Source: an uncultured Collinsella sp.
Lineage (GTDB): Bacteria; Actinomycetota; Coriobacteriia; Coriobacteriales; Coriobacteriaceae
DNA: 13,492 bases
Reading direction: 5' to 3'
NCBI GenBank assembly: GCA_902494715.1
Contig: CABUUJ010000058.1
Location: forward strand, 1 to 13,492
Shown here one piece after another: positions 6,421 to 13,492 of the stretch; the first letter of the stretch is position 1; each line of letters starts with the position of its first letter. Made by a program: the position numbers and the translations under genes. Below the pieces are notes generated by a model. The model did no database searches. It was not told the origin of the DNA and saw nothing but the letters and a program-made list of their open reading frames with translations.

Positions 6421-7275
6421 TTACGCCTTGAGCGTGAGCACCGCGCCGAAGGCGGTCGGGCCGCAATGACTCGAGATGACGCCGCCGACCTGAGTCCAGG
6501 TAATGTCCTTAAAGCCCAGGTCGTGCGCATAGACTTCCATGTCGTCGCGCAGCTCCTCGGAAAGACCTACCGAATATGCCAAGCCAATGTGCGAGTAGTC
6601 GATCTCGCCCTTGGCAACCATGTGGTCAATAAAGGCGCGGGCGCATTTGAGCATAGAACCGCGGAACTTCTTGGTTGCCACGAACTTGCCGCCCGTTACC
6701 TCAATGCAGGGCTTAATCTTGAGCAGATGGGCGCCCAGGAACGCGACGTTGGACAAGCGACCGCCCGCCTTAAGGAAGGCAAGGTCCGTAGGAACAAAGC
6801 CCAGCAGCACGCGGTCCATGACGGAGTTCGTAAATGCAAAGATCTCGTCGACGGTGGCATCGGGGTGAGCCTCGATGTATTTGGCGGTTTCGACAACAAC
6901 GAGCGACTGGCCCACCGAGACAAAGCGCGTGTCCATGGAGAACACGTAGTCGCGGCCCTTAGCTGCAATCTTGGAGGACTGATGCGAGCAGGTCGTGGCC
7001 TCGGAGTACGCAAGATGCAGAATGGTCGCATCGGGCTGCTCGGCATGGATACGGTCGTACACGTGAGCAAAATCCGCAGGCGCGCAGCCACTGGTCTTGG
7101 GCATCACACCAAACTCGTTGCAGCGCGAATAAATCTCGAGCGGATCAATCGAGCCGTCCTCGACGGTCTCGTCACCAATCGTGACATGCATGGGCACGCG
7201 CACGATGCCGTAGCGCTCGCAGAGCTCCGGCGTCACATCCGACCCAGACTCAACCACGATTACATACTTGCCCAT
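6421..7275 (-). CDS. DegV-family (FakB-like) fatty-acid-binding protein
   Basis: The family binds a fatty acid and presents it to the kinase FakA for phosphorylation, feeding phospholipid synthesis. The protein has 284 residues when started at ATG 7275 (MGKYVIVVESGSDV), the usual family length. Longer in-frame starts (7299, 7386) add non-conserved sequence. Features visible are the TS pair at 61-62 in the ligand site, the DTRFVSVGQSL segment near 115-124, FLKAGGRLS near 168-175, KIKPCIEVTGGK near 187-197, and the C-terminal H270-C-G-P. The usual LSGT loop near residues 91-98 is replaced by SEATTCSH, which may change lipid selectivity. No FakA is nearby. The ribosome binding site is weak. A long structured leader precedes the gene. 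Confidence 0.9.
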   Translation of the reverse strand: MGKYVIVVESGSDVTPELCERYGIVRVPMHVTIGDETVEDGSIDPLEIYSRCNEFGVMPKTSGCAPADFAHVYDRIHAEQPDATILHLAYSEATTCSHQSSKIAAKGRDYVFSMDTRFVSVGQSLVVVETAKYIEAHPDATVDEIFAFTNSVMDRVLLGFVPTDLAFLKAGGRLSNVAFLGAHLLKIKPCIEVTGGKFVATKKFRGSMLKCARAFIDHMVAKGEIDYSHIGLAYSVGLSEELRDDMEVYAHDLGFKDITWTQVGGVISSHCGPTAFGAVLTLKA

Positions 7276-7331
7276 TCTTATCACGACCCATCTCGACATT
7301 GGCTTTTCAATACATGACACGCGCCGCCGCA

Positions 7332-7399
7332 CTGTTGCACAACAGCGTCCAAGCGCCAAAGAGACGCCGCCCCTTGCACATAACAAAGGACAGCGTCTC
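7332..7399 (-). promoter_or_regulatory. Structured region between degV and the GH32 gene
   Basis: On the minus strand GAGACGC (7393-7399) pairs with GCGTCTC (7361-7367) over a 25-base loop with inner CCTT/AAGG pairing, followed by TTT. Downstream, the GACGCTGT motif recurs and leads into a perfect CTGTTG-TG-CAACAG hairpin (7332-7345). The recurring GACGC could compete for the same GCGTC arm. It may be the terminator of the GH32 operon, a folded leader of the DegV gene, or both. A candidate promoter for DegV (GTAACA, 17 bp, TAGAAT) lies upstream near 7428-7458. No known riboswitch class is recognised. Confidence 0.35.
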
Positions 7400-7550
7400 C
7401 CTGGAAAACCCTGTGCTTATCTAGGATTCTACACGGTTTATTAAGGAGTGTTACTTATTCCGCAAACGGTCGCTATACGCGATAAACGGTAGTTGGCCGC
7501 GGCAACTGCGACACATTCCGCCTAACAAGTCCAATGTGCTCCATGCACGG

Positions 7551-8993
7551 TTAATGAGCGAGGCGGTAGATATCCATCGACGCCGCGCCCTCGGCGTGCA
7601 GCTTCATCGCCGGAACCGCCGGCGAATAGGTACGGCTCGTAAGTGCCGCCTCGCCACCGTTGGCAAAAATCTCGACCATCGTAGTGTCCGAAAGCACGCG
7701 CAGGTCGCGAAGCTCGCTGAGCTCGATCGACCTCCGGTCGCGTCCATAGCCTTCGTCGCCCATATCGAGGGTAAGCATCCCGTCCGTATAACGCACAAAG
7801 ACACCCTTGCGGATCTCGAGCTCGACCATCTTTGCTCCCTCACAGGAAAACACGAGATCAAACAGGCGGCCCGGCTCCTCAACGGTTTCACCGCCTGTCG
7901 CGCGAATGCAATTGCCGCGCATCCTCTCAATCTCGTGCGCCGGCTGCTGGCAGAGCTTACCATCGCGTATGCTCAGCTCTCGCGGCACCGTCAACGCGCA
8001 CTGCCACCCGCGTGTAACCGTCGGACTTTCTGCCGTCGCATCGGGGCAACCAGACCACCCGATCATCAAACGCCGACCTGCAGCATCCTCAAAGGACTGC
8101 GGGGCATAGAAATCAAAACCGGCATCAACCATCGGAGGCATGCCCTGGCCGACGATCTTAAAGCTCGGCGCCCCCCAATCGGCCTCGATGGAGAACCACA
8201 CGCACTGATGCGGATTGCGGTAACGCCAGCCATCGGCGGGCACGCCCTGCGGACAGCAGACGAGAATAAGCTCGCCATCAAGCTCAAACAGATCAGGACA
8301 CTCCCACATAAAGCCAAACTTCTCGCCCAGCTCAATGCGCGTCGCATAGCCCCAGTCCTCTAGATCACGCGAGGTATAGACAAGCACGCACCCGCGATCG
8401 TCTTTCGTACGAGCGCCGAGAACCATGTAGTAGATACCGTCGTGTTCAAGGATCTTGGGGTCGCGCACGTGCGTACCGATATCGTCGGGGTAATCGACCG
8501 GCCCAACAGCTATGCGCTTCTCGCCCAATTCGTCGGGATTCTCGGCAACCATATGAATTTGGTTTTGCTCACGGCCCGTCAACACGTAGTCGTAATCATC
8601 ACGGTCAAAATGTTTAACGTTGCCGGTATAGAAGTAGTGAATCTTGCCATCACGTACAAAGGCAGAACCAGAATACGCTCCACTCGAATCCAAATCGGAA
8701 TCGGGGAACAGCACGGGGCCGTGATTCTCGTACGTCACAAAATCCTTTGTCGTCAGATGGTTCCAAAGCACTGGACCGCCATGCGCAGCATCGAACGGAT
8801 CGTATTGATGATAGATGTGATACGTATCACCAATCTGAACCAAACCATTGGGGTCGTTGAGCCAGCCAAGCTCAGGCTCCACATGGAACAAAAGCCTATC
8901 GGGGTCGGATGCGATGCGAGCCACCGTCTCATCCTGTCCGGCACGCCACTGCTCATAGTCCGCGCATGTCACCTTATTTTTTTGATTAAACAT
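7551..8993 (-). CDS. scrB: GH32 sucrose-6-phosphate hydrolase (beta-fructofuranosidase)
   Basis: This enzyme would hydrolyse sucrose-6-phosphate, delivered by the PTS, to glucose-6-phosphate and fructose in the cytoplasm. The protein has 480 residues and no signal peptide. The five-bladed propeller carries all three GH32 signature blocks: WLNDPNG at 44-50 with nucleophile D47, RDPK with transition-state stabiliser D178, and ECPDLF with acid/base E231. The C-terminal beta-sandwich ends with MVEIFANGGEAALTSR, typical of the family. It is the last gene of the operon, 101 bases after the PTS gene, with a stem-loop in the gap. The ribosome binding site is weak (GAAAG region). Activity on other short fructosides cannot be excluded from sequence. 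Confidence 0.93.
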   Translation of the reverse strand: MFNQKNKVTCADYEQWRAGQDETVARIASDPDRLLFHVEPELGWLNDPNGLVQIGDTYHIYHQYDPFDAAHGGPVLWNHLTTKDFVTYENHGPVLFPDSDLDSSGAYSGSAFVRDGKIHYFYTGNVKHFDRDDYDYVLTGREQNQIHMVAENPDELGEKRIAVGPVDYPDDIGTHVRDPKILEHDGIYYMVLGARTKDDRGCVLVYTSRDLEDWGYATRIELGEKFGFMWECPDLFELDGELILVCCPQGVPADGWRYRNPHQCVWFSIEADWGAPSFKIVGQGMPPMVDAGFDFYAPQSFEDAAGRRLMIGWSGCPDATAESPTVTRGWQCALTVPRELSIRDGKLCQQPAHEIERMRGNCIRATGGETVEEPGRLFDLVFSCEGAKMVELEIRKGVFVRYTDGMLTLDMGDEGYGRDRRSIELSELRDLRVLSDTTMVEIFANGGEAALTSRTYSPAVPAMKLHAEGAASMDIYRLAH

Positions 8994-9015
8994 CGCCGTT
9001 GACTTTCTCGTCTAT

Positions 9016-9056
9016 GGGAAAGGACGCTCGACTCACACGAGCCGAACGCCCTTCCC
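9016..9056 (-). other. Intercistronic stem-loop between the PTS and GH32 genes
   Basis: GGGAAAGGACGCTCG (9016-9030) can pair with CGAGCCGAACGCCCTTCCC (9038-9056). The inner stem GCTCG/CGAGC closes a 7-base loop; the outer stem GGGAA/TTCCC is extended by GG/CC and CG pairs with small bulges. The minus strand has no following T tract, so it should allow read-through. It may act as an RNA-stability or processing element that sets the ratio of transporter to hydrolase. Confidence 0.4.
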
Positions 9057-9094
9057 CAAATGGACTTATCCGCACATTACGCTGAACGGCTCAA

Positions 9095-10546
9095 CTAGAA
9101 GCTAACGTCGAAGCCAGCGCCAGCGCCCTCTTCATCGGTGGTCGGCACGCCCTTTGCCTTGTTGTAGGCAAAGATCAAGACGATCGGCACGATGAAGGCG
9201 ATGAGATTGCCAGCCACATACCACACGAGCGTCTCGGGCGTAACGATGAGCAGGCCAAGCACGCCGGTCAGACCCTGACCGATGGCGCGCACCTCAAAGA
9301 GCTTCACGAAGGCACCGCCGCAGCCTGCACCGATGCAAGCGCAGATGAACGGGATGATCGAGTAGCGCATGTTTGCAGCAAAGATTGCGGGCTCGGAGAT
9401 ACCGACCAGCGTCGGGATAAAGGACGACATGCAGATGTTGCGCTCTTTGGAATGCTTCTTGTGAATGAGGTACATGCCGATGGCGCCGCCGCCCTGGGCG
9501 ATGATGGAAACCGACCAGATTGCCTGGATGTAATTGAAGCCAGTCGTGGCAACGAGGTTTGCCTCGATACCCTGGATGAACTGATGCGTACCGGTAACGA
9601 CGAGCGGCTGCAGGAATGCGGCAAAGACAAAGGCACCGAAGACGCCCATCCTGTTGTACAGGATATCGATTACGCCGGCGAGGACGTCGCCGATCAGGTT
9701 GCCGAGCGGGCCGAACACGGTGAACAGGGCGACGTTAGCAAGAATCAGGGTAACGGTCGGGACAAAGACGAACGAAACGACCTCGGGGATGTACTTCTGG
9801 GCAATCTTCTCGACCTTGGCCATAAACCAGGCAGTCAGGATTGCAGGGAACACGCCGCCCTGGAAAGCAACCATGGGAATGGAGAGCGGACCGAAGTTCC
9901 AGTACTCAGCACCCGTCGGGTCCATAACGAACGTGTTACGGTTCATAAGGCTCGGGTGAACCATGACGATACCGACGAGGATGCCCAGGATCGGGTTACC
10001 GCCAAAACGCTTGACCGCGCTGTACATAACCAGGACAGGTAGGTAGTCGAAGGTGGTGGCGATAATGGCAAAGAAGCTTGCGAGGTTCTTGAGGAACTCG
10101 CTGTGATCGGCGAGGCTGCCCTCCATGCCAAAGAGGCCGTTGGCAACAATCAGCGACTTAAGGCCGATGATGATAGCAGCGCCGACGAAAGCGGGAATGA
10201 TGGGGATAAAGATGTCCGAGAATACCTTGAGGACCGAGAAGAACTTGCCCTTCTTGTCCGCCTCGGCGCCCTTGACCTCGGAAGCGCTAATCTCCTTAAC
10301 GCCCGTCAGAGCCATAAACTCATCGTAAACCTTGTTGACGGTACCGGTACCGAAGATGATCATGAGCTGGCCGCTGTTGTACAGCACGCCCTTGACGCCA
10401 TCGATGTTCTCGAGCTCGGCCTTGTTGTACTTGCTCGTATCCTTGAGCACCAGACGCAGACGCGTAACGCAATGCGTGGCGCCCTCGATGTTCTCCAGAC
10501 CGCCGACGTTATCGACGACTTGCTGAGACACTACTTTGTAGTCCAT
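9095..10546 (-). CDS. PTS sucrose-family EIIBC permease
   Basis: This membrane permease imports a sugar and phosphorylates it as it enters. The protein has 483 residues. An N-terminal EIIB domain (about 1-80) carries the phosphorylated Cys26 in GATHCVTRLRL. A hinge rich in charged residues leads to an EIIC domain of about ten membrane segments from residue 105 on. EIIC shows IPIIPAFVGAAIIIGL, the TGTHQFIQGIEANL segment and the substrate-site motif GISEPAIFAANMR at 382-394, all typical of the glucose/sucrose superfamily. I chose ATG 10546 because of GAGAGG just upstream; ATG 10558 is too close to its own AAGGA. No EIIA domain is fused, so it should borrow a glucose-type EIIA encoded elsewhere. 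It sits between two GH32 genes under a LacI-type operator. Sucrose is the likely substrate; other beta-fructosides are possible. Confidence 0.92.
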   Translation of the reverse strand: MDYKVVSQQVVDNVGGLENIEGATHCVTRLRLVLKDTSKYNKAELENIDGVKGVLYNSGQLMIIFGTGTVNKVYDEFMALTGVKEISASEVKGAEADKKGKFFSVLKVFSDIFIPIIPAFVGAAIIIGLKSLIVANGLFGMEGSLADHSEFLKNLASFFAIIATTFDYLPVLVMYSAVKRFGGNPILGILVGIVMVHPSLMNRNTFVMDPTGAEYWNFGPLSIPMVAFQGGVFPAILTAWFMAKVEKIAQKYIPEVVSFVFVPTVTLILANVALFTVFGPLGNLIGDVLAGVIDILYNRMGVFGAFVFAAFLQPLVVTGTHQFIQGIEANLVATTGFNYIQAIWSVSIIAQGGGAIGMYLIHKKHSKERNICMSSFIPTLVGISEPAIFAANMRYSIIPFICACIGAGCGGAFVKLFEVRAIGQGLTGVLGLLIVTPETLVWYVAGNLIAFIVPIVLIFAYNKAKGVPTTDEEGAGAGFDVSF

Positions 10547-10591
10547 GTTCCTCTCCATTCCTTTACGAAATCATAAGACGTTTTGATGCCA

Positions 10592-11974
10592 TTACAGAGA
10601 CGCGATCGTTGCATTTGCGCACTTAAGCGTACCGTCGGTGACCGTCAGCGCCACACCCTGGCCCTGCTTATTGCAGAATCGAGCGTTAAGCGCAACATCA
10701 TCGACAAAGATGGTCGCGATATCGTCGTCAACGACCAGGCGCACATGATGAGTGCCCTCGCCCTTAAAGAACAACGGACGCTCGAGGCCCATGTTGTTGA
10801 CCTGGAACCACGGATACTGGGGGGCCGCCGTAAACTCGAGCTTGCCCTCACGCAGGTTGGCGCGGAACTCATAGGCAAGACCGGACTCGGCGTCCTCGGC
10901 AAGCTTCACCGAGAAGCCGGCAGCGTCACCGGCGAGCTCGATGTCGGCATCGAGCATATAGGTGGAACCGGCATCCGCGGCGAGCACCTGCTCGACCTTG
11001 CCCGACTCGCAGGAGAGCTCAAAGGCCTCGACTGCCTTAGCCTCGCCAAAGGCGCCAAGCATGCTGTCAGGAAGCTTGGTGCCGAGCGTTCCGTCAACAC
11101 GCTGAACGATCTCGAGAGGCATAAAGGTGCCACCCCACAGGTAAGAGCTGGGGTCACCGCCCTCGTCACGCGTAGGAACCCAACCAAAGAGAACGCGGCG
11201 CTCGCCGTCAAATGCGGTACGCGCGGCATAGTACGCGCGGCCATCGAAGGAATCGTCCGCAGGAGTGATCCAAGGACCGTTGATAGAGCGAGACATGCGG
11301 TAACGGGTCTTGTTGCCATCACTGTACTCGGAGAACACCAGATACCACCAGTCGCCCATCTTAAAGAGATCAGGCATCTCGAACATGGTGTACAGGCCCG
11401 GATTCCACCAGTCGCCCTGGAACTCCCAGGTATCCAGGTCCTTGGAGGTGAACTTGACCAGACGACCGGTCATCAGACGCTTGTCCTCGCCCACACGCGT
11501 GCCGAGGATGAGCATGTACTCTTCGTTCTCCTCATCCCAAAGCACAAAGGGATCGCGCCAGTTGCGGTCATCGTAACCCTCCTGGGGCGGAAGCAGCGTC
11601 TCGGCGATGTTCTTCTCCCACTTGACGGCGTCGTCACTCGTTGCGTGAAGAAGAACCTGCTTCATCAAGCGTGCCTTGACCTTATCGCGATTGCAACCAG
11701 TGTAGAGCGCATGGTACTTGTCGCCCACCTTAAACACCGTGCCGGCATAAACATACTGGTCGACTTCCTCGTCGCCGCCACGCTCAAGGCTCTCGCCAAA
11801 GTCTTTGTAATTGACGAAGTCCTTGGTTGTCGCGAGTGCCCAGCCAAACGGCTCTCCGAAAGGTCCGGGGTTTCGCGTGTCACGCTGATGATAGAGATAG
11901 AACGTGCCGTCCTCGCCGTACGGCATGATGTCGCCCACCCAAATTCCCTCAGGCTGGTAATACACCTTGTGCAT
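10592..11974 (-). CDS. Divergent GH32-family fructoside hydrolase
   Basis: The protein has 460 residues, lacks a signal peptide, and is the first gene of the operon (start ATG 11974 with AAAGGAAG upstream). It keeps the order of GH32 catalytic blocks but with altered surroundings. The nucleophile block is WVGDIMP (D15) in place of WxNDPNG, the stabiliser is WRDPF (D141), and the acid/base is FEMPDLF (E199), with Met in place of the usual Cys. A C-terminal beta-sandwich (about 320-460) includes HHVRLVVDDDIATIFVDD, matching the GH32 module. The short N-terminus means the propeller starts almost at once. It differs greatly from the GH32 gene at the operon's end, so the two probably split substrates, for example phosphorylated versus unphosphorylated or a different fructoside linkage. 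The substrate cannot be read from the sequence. Confidence 0.88.
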   Translation of the reverse strand: MHKVYYQPEGIWVGDIMPYGEDGTFYLYHQRDTRNPGPFGEPFGWALATTKDFVNYKDFGESLERGGDEEVDQYVYAGTVFKVGDKYHALYTGCNRDKVKARLMKQVLLHATSDDAVKWEKNIAETLLPPQEGYDDRNWRDPFVLWDEENEEYMLILGTRVGEDKRLMTGRLVKFTSKDLDTWEFQGDWWNPGLYTMFEMPDLFKMGDWWYLVFSEYSDGNKTRYRMSRSINGPWITPADDSFDGRAYYAARTAFDGERRVLFGWVPTRDEGGDPSSYLWGGTFMPLEIVQRVDGTLGTKLPDSMLGAFGEAKAVEAFELSCESGKVEQVLAADAGSTYMLDADIELAGDAAGFSVKLAEDAESGLAYEFRANLREGKLEFTAAPQYPWFQVNNMGLERPLFFKGEGTHHVRLVVDDDIATIFVDDVALNARFCNKQGQGVALTVTDGTLKCANATIASL

Positions 11975-12017
11975 CCGAGACTTCCTTTCTCACGAGATAC
12001 TAACTCGGTACAACTGC

Positions 12018-12046
12018 AAGATATGTCAATCGTTTTCATATGTCAA
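12018..12046 (-). promoter_or_regulatory. Promoter of the GH32-PTS-GH32 operon
   Basis: On the minus strand a consensus -35 TTGACA (12041-12046) is followed by a 17-bp spacer and the -10 TATCTT (12018-12023). Transcription should begin near 12011, giving a leader of about 37 bases before ATG 11974. Operator O1 occupies the spacer exactly and operator O2 includes the -35, so bound repressor must block RNA polymerase. Confidence 0.7.
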
Positions 12047-12057
12047 ACGTTTTCACA
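12024..12057. promoter_or_regulatory. Tandem LacI-type operators O1 and O2
   Basis: O1 (TGTCAATCGTTTTCATA, 12024-12040) and O2 (TGTCAAACGTTTTCACA, 12041-12057) are adjacent 17-bp copies, 15 of 17 bases the same. Each is a palindrome centred on the CG that LacI/CcpA-type proteins prefer. A weaker third copy (O3, TCGGCAAACGGTTGACA, 12086-12102) lies 45 bp upstream, centre to centre. The likely ligand-responsive repressor is encoded directly upstream. Confidence 0.75.
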
Positions 12058-12085
12058 CCAATACGTCTTTTCGCAGTTCCAGTCG

Positions 12086-12102
12086 TCGGCAAACGGTTGA
12101 CA
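12086..12102. promoter_or_regulatory. Weaker third operator copy O3
   Basis: TCGGCAAACGGTTGACA matches the reverse complement of O2 at 12 of 17 positions. It keeps the AAACG core and the TTGACA flank. It lies upstream of the operon promoter and may help repressor cooperate with O1/O2. Confidence 0.4.
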
Positions 12103-12158
12103 TATGCCGGCGAACGGTCATCAGAGGTGTTTGAGGAATTCTTTTGGCACGGGATGAA

Positions 12159-13169
12159 CTACGCGGTTTTACCCTCAATGAGTTCAACGGGGAGCTTGAT
12201 ATTCGATTCGGGCTTTTCGCCGTTAATAAGAGCAATGATGGATTGCGCCGCGAGCTCTCCGATGCGATCGATATCTTGGCGTACGGTTGTTAAGTCAGGC
12301 ATAAACGTCATAGTGCGGCGGGCACCATCCGCGCCCACGACCTTAATATCGCCCGGAGCGCTCAAGCCGCGCTGCTTCATCACGTTAAGACAGATAGCCG
12401 CCATCGTGTCGTCTCCCGCAAAGATGCCGTCAATATCGGGGTTCTCATCGAGGATCTTCGCAACGACCGCGCTCTTTTCGTCGTCGGGCTTAACGAACTC
12501 AACCTCACGGACAAGCGCGGGCAAACCGGCCTGCTCAACAACATCGAGGTAGGCATCGGTACGCTTATTGGCAGGCATGCGCATGCGGCTATTGCTGCGC
12601 AGGCACAGGATGCGTGAACATCCGTCATCGATCAGGCGACGCGTGGCAAGTTCGCCGATGCTATAGCTGTCGCTCGCAATCTGAACAGAGGCTTCGCCAA
12701 GGTCGCAGTCGATACCAACCAGACTCAAGCCCATCTCGGCATACGCTTCGGCACCGATATTAAGCGAGTTGACGATGACGCCATCAACCATATTGCGTCG
12801 AAGCATGTCGATATAAGAGCGCTCAAGCTCGGGTCGATTGGCGCTATTGCACAGCAGCATCTTAAAACCGTTTTCGGCCAGGGTATGCTCAATGACTTGA
12901 ACCACTTGGGCATGAAACGGACTGCTGACATAGGGGACGATCATACCGATAAGATTCAGGCGACCGTTGAGCATGGCACGGGCGATATCGTTGGGCGTAT
13001 AGTTGATGCGCTTCATCGCGGCATGGACCTTATCGCGGGTCTCTTGGCTAATATAGCCGCGATTATTAAGCACGCGAGATACCGTAGTAGGCGAAACCCC
13101 CGCCACCGCTGCAACTTCCTTGATGCCAGGCTTAGCCGTATCCTTAGAACGAGCACTCTCGCGAGCCAT
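12159..13169 (-). CDS. LacI-family transcriptional repressor of the fructoside operon
   Basis: The protein has 336 residues. The N-terminal DNA-binding domain is GIKEVAAVAGVSPTTVSRVLNN (16-36), followed by the hinge helix region INYTPNDIARAML and a periplasmic-binding-protein-like sugar sensor starting at NLIGMIVPYVSSPFHAQ. I chose ATG 13169 because GGGAGGG (13174-13180) sits just upstream; the ATGs at 13184 and 13190 lie on or beyond that site. The gene is directly upstream of, and on the same strand as, the GH32/PTS operon, which has matching operators. A copy of the operator also lies in front of the gene itself. The inducer is likely the transported sugar or its phosphate, as in ScrR-type regulators. 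Confidence 0.92.
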   Translation of the reverse strand: MARESARSKDTAKPGIKEVAAVAGVSPTTVSRVLNNRGYISQETRDKVHAAMKRINYTPNDIARAMLNGRLNLIGMIVPYVSSPFHAQVVQVIEHTLAENGFKMLLCNSANRPELERSYIDMLRRNMVDGVIVNSLNIGAEAYAEMGLSLVGIDCDLGEASVQIASDSYSIGELATRRLIDDGCSRILCLRSNSRMRMPANKRTDAYLDVVEQAGLPALVREVEFVKPDDEKSAVVAKILDENPDIDGIFAGDDTMAAICLNVMKQRGLSAPGDIKVVGADGARRTMTFMPDLTTVRQDIDRIGELAAQSIIALINGEKPESNIKLPVELIEGKTA

Positions 13170-13189
13170 AGCACCCTCCCCCATCAACA

Positions 13190-13206
13190 TGTCATACGTT
13201 TACATA
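13190..13206. promoter_or_regulatory. LacI-type operator in front of the repressor gene
   Basis: TGTCATACGTTTACATA matches O2 at 14 of 17 positions and lies 21-37 bases before the repressor's start codon. This is the position of a promoter or early leader, so autorepression is likely. Its distance from O1/O2 (about 1.15 kb) would also allow DNA looping. Confidence 0.65.
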
Positions 13207-13492
13207 CGAACAAAGCATACCCCAACAACAGCGGGAAGACGGTAACAGCACAAGTAAGTAAACGACTCATCCAAATAATTAGGAGAGTTCCGCCTAAAGG
13301 GTGACTACACAGGACCCAGCCGGGGCTGTTTGGTTTACCTCCCAAAACTTTCCGCACTGATATTTTCTGTATTGAAGACGTCGATGATGCACCCGTATAC
13401 CATTGACGTCGACACCATAAGATGCGGACCGCGCGGTGACCCCACATTCCGCTGGCGCCCACAGGGCTGCCCTCGTTTCCTGACATGTCCCG
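13207..13492. other. Right-end stretch without a supportable gene
   Basis: The part next to the operator should contain the repressor gene's promoter; TTGTTG boxes occur on the minus strand near 13225-13230, but no clear -10 fits. GACGTCGA occurs twice 28 bases apart (13377 and 13405). A plus-strand frame from ATG 13384 stays open to the edge but has no ribosome binding site and an implausible composition. A small CAGC/GCTG hairpin lies near 13317-13329. I see no RNA gene here. Confidence 0.5.

Noticed and set aside
7461..7500. AAACGGT direct repeats after the GH32 gene as further LacI-type operators
   Set aside because: They match only half of the 17-bp motif and lie downstream of the operon, so the similarity is too short to support.
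10583..12100. 505-codon plus-strand frame
   Set aside because: Long only because the GC-rich coding strand opposite has few stops in this frame; its translation resembles no family, while the minus-strand GH32 has its catalytic blocks in order.
13184..13486. 100-codon minus-strand frame upstream of the repressor
   Set aside because: It runs over the operator and the repressor's ribosome binding site region, and its sequence has no protein-like pattern.
13384..13492. Plus-strand frame open to the right edge
   Set aside because: No ribosome binding site and only about 36 codons of unlikely composition; it cannot be judged without more sequence.

Overview
The window most resembles the chromosome of a Coriobacteriia gut actinobacterium, probably Collinsella or a close relative. 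This rests on the fairly GC-rich housekeeping genes, the gene families present, the codon style, and a PTS/GH32 sucrose locus next to anaerobic metabolism genes. It is recognition from memory, not a database match. From about position 1148 to the right end every confidently called gene lies on the minus strand. The only plus-strand genes are two small ones at the left.

Left part (1-2560): an AT-richer accessory stretch. It opens with two diverged copies of a short hairpin-bearing repeat. A plus-strand pair follows: a secreted protein resembling DUF5626 and, 24 bases later, a 34-residue single-pass membrane peptide with its own ribosome binding site; a rho-independent terminator closes the pair. 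Next is a minus-strand overlapping gene pair, a DUF3990 protein (ADP-ribosyltransferase-like) and an XRE-type helix-turn-helix protein. Upstream of the pair is a perfect 19-bp inverted repeat, each arm of which is itself an operator-like palindrome. This is probably a toxin-antitoxin type module.

Middle (2597-7275): ordinary chromosomal genes, all minus strand. They are the ribosome-assembly GTPase EngB, the methylthioadenosine/S-adenosylhomocysteine nucleosidase, a membrane-anchored class A beta-lactamase-fold serine hydrolase, the pyruvate formate-lyase activating enzyme, and a DegV/FakB-type fatty-acid-binding protein. Intergenic regions hold a REP-like hairpin at 5370-5408 and a structured degV leader at 7332-7399.

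Right part (7551-13169): a fructoside utilisation locus. In order of transcription it reads LacI-family repressor, divergent GH32 enzyme, PTS sucrose-family EIIBC, canonical GH32 sucrose-6-phosphate hydrolase. The PTS would import and phosphorylate the sugar and the canonical GH32 would cleave the phosphorylated product. The divergent GH32 probably handles a related substrate. Copies of a 17-bp palindrome, TGTCAAACGTTTTCACA-like, lie in front of the GH32/PTS/GH32 operon and in front of the repressor gene. In the operon promoter one copy fills the 17-bp spacer between -35 and -10 exactly and the next carries the -35 hexamer. No EIIA domain, fructokinase or pflB is in the window. The last 286 bases hold no supportable gene.
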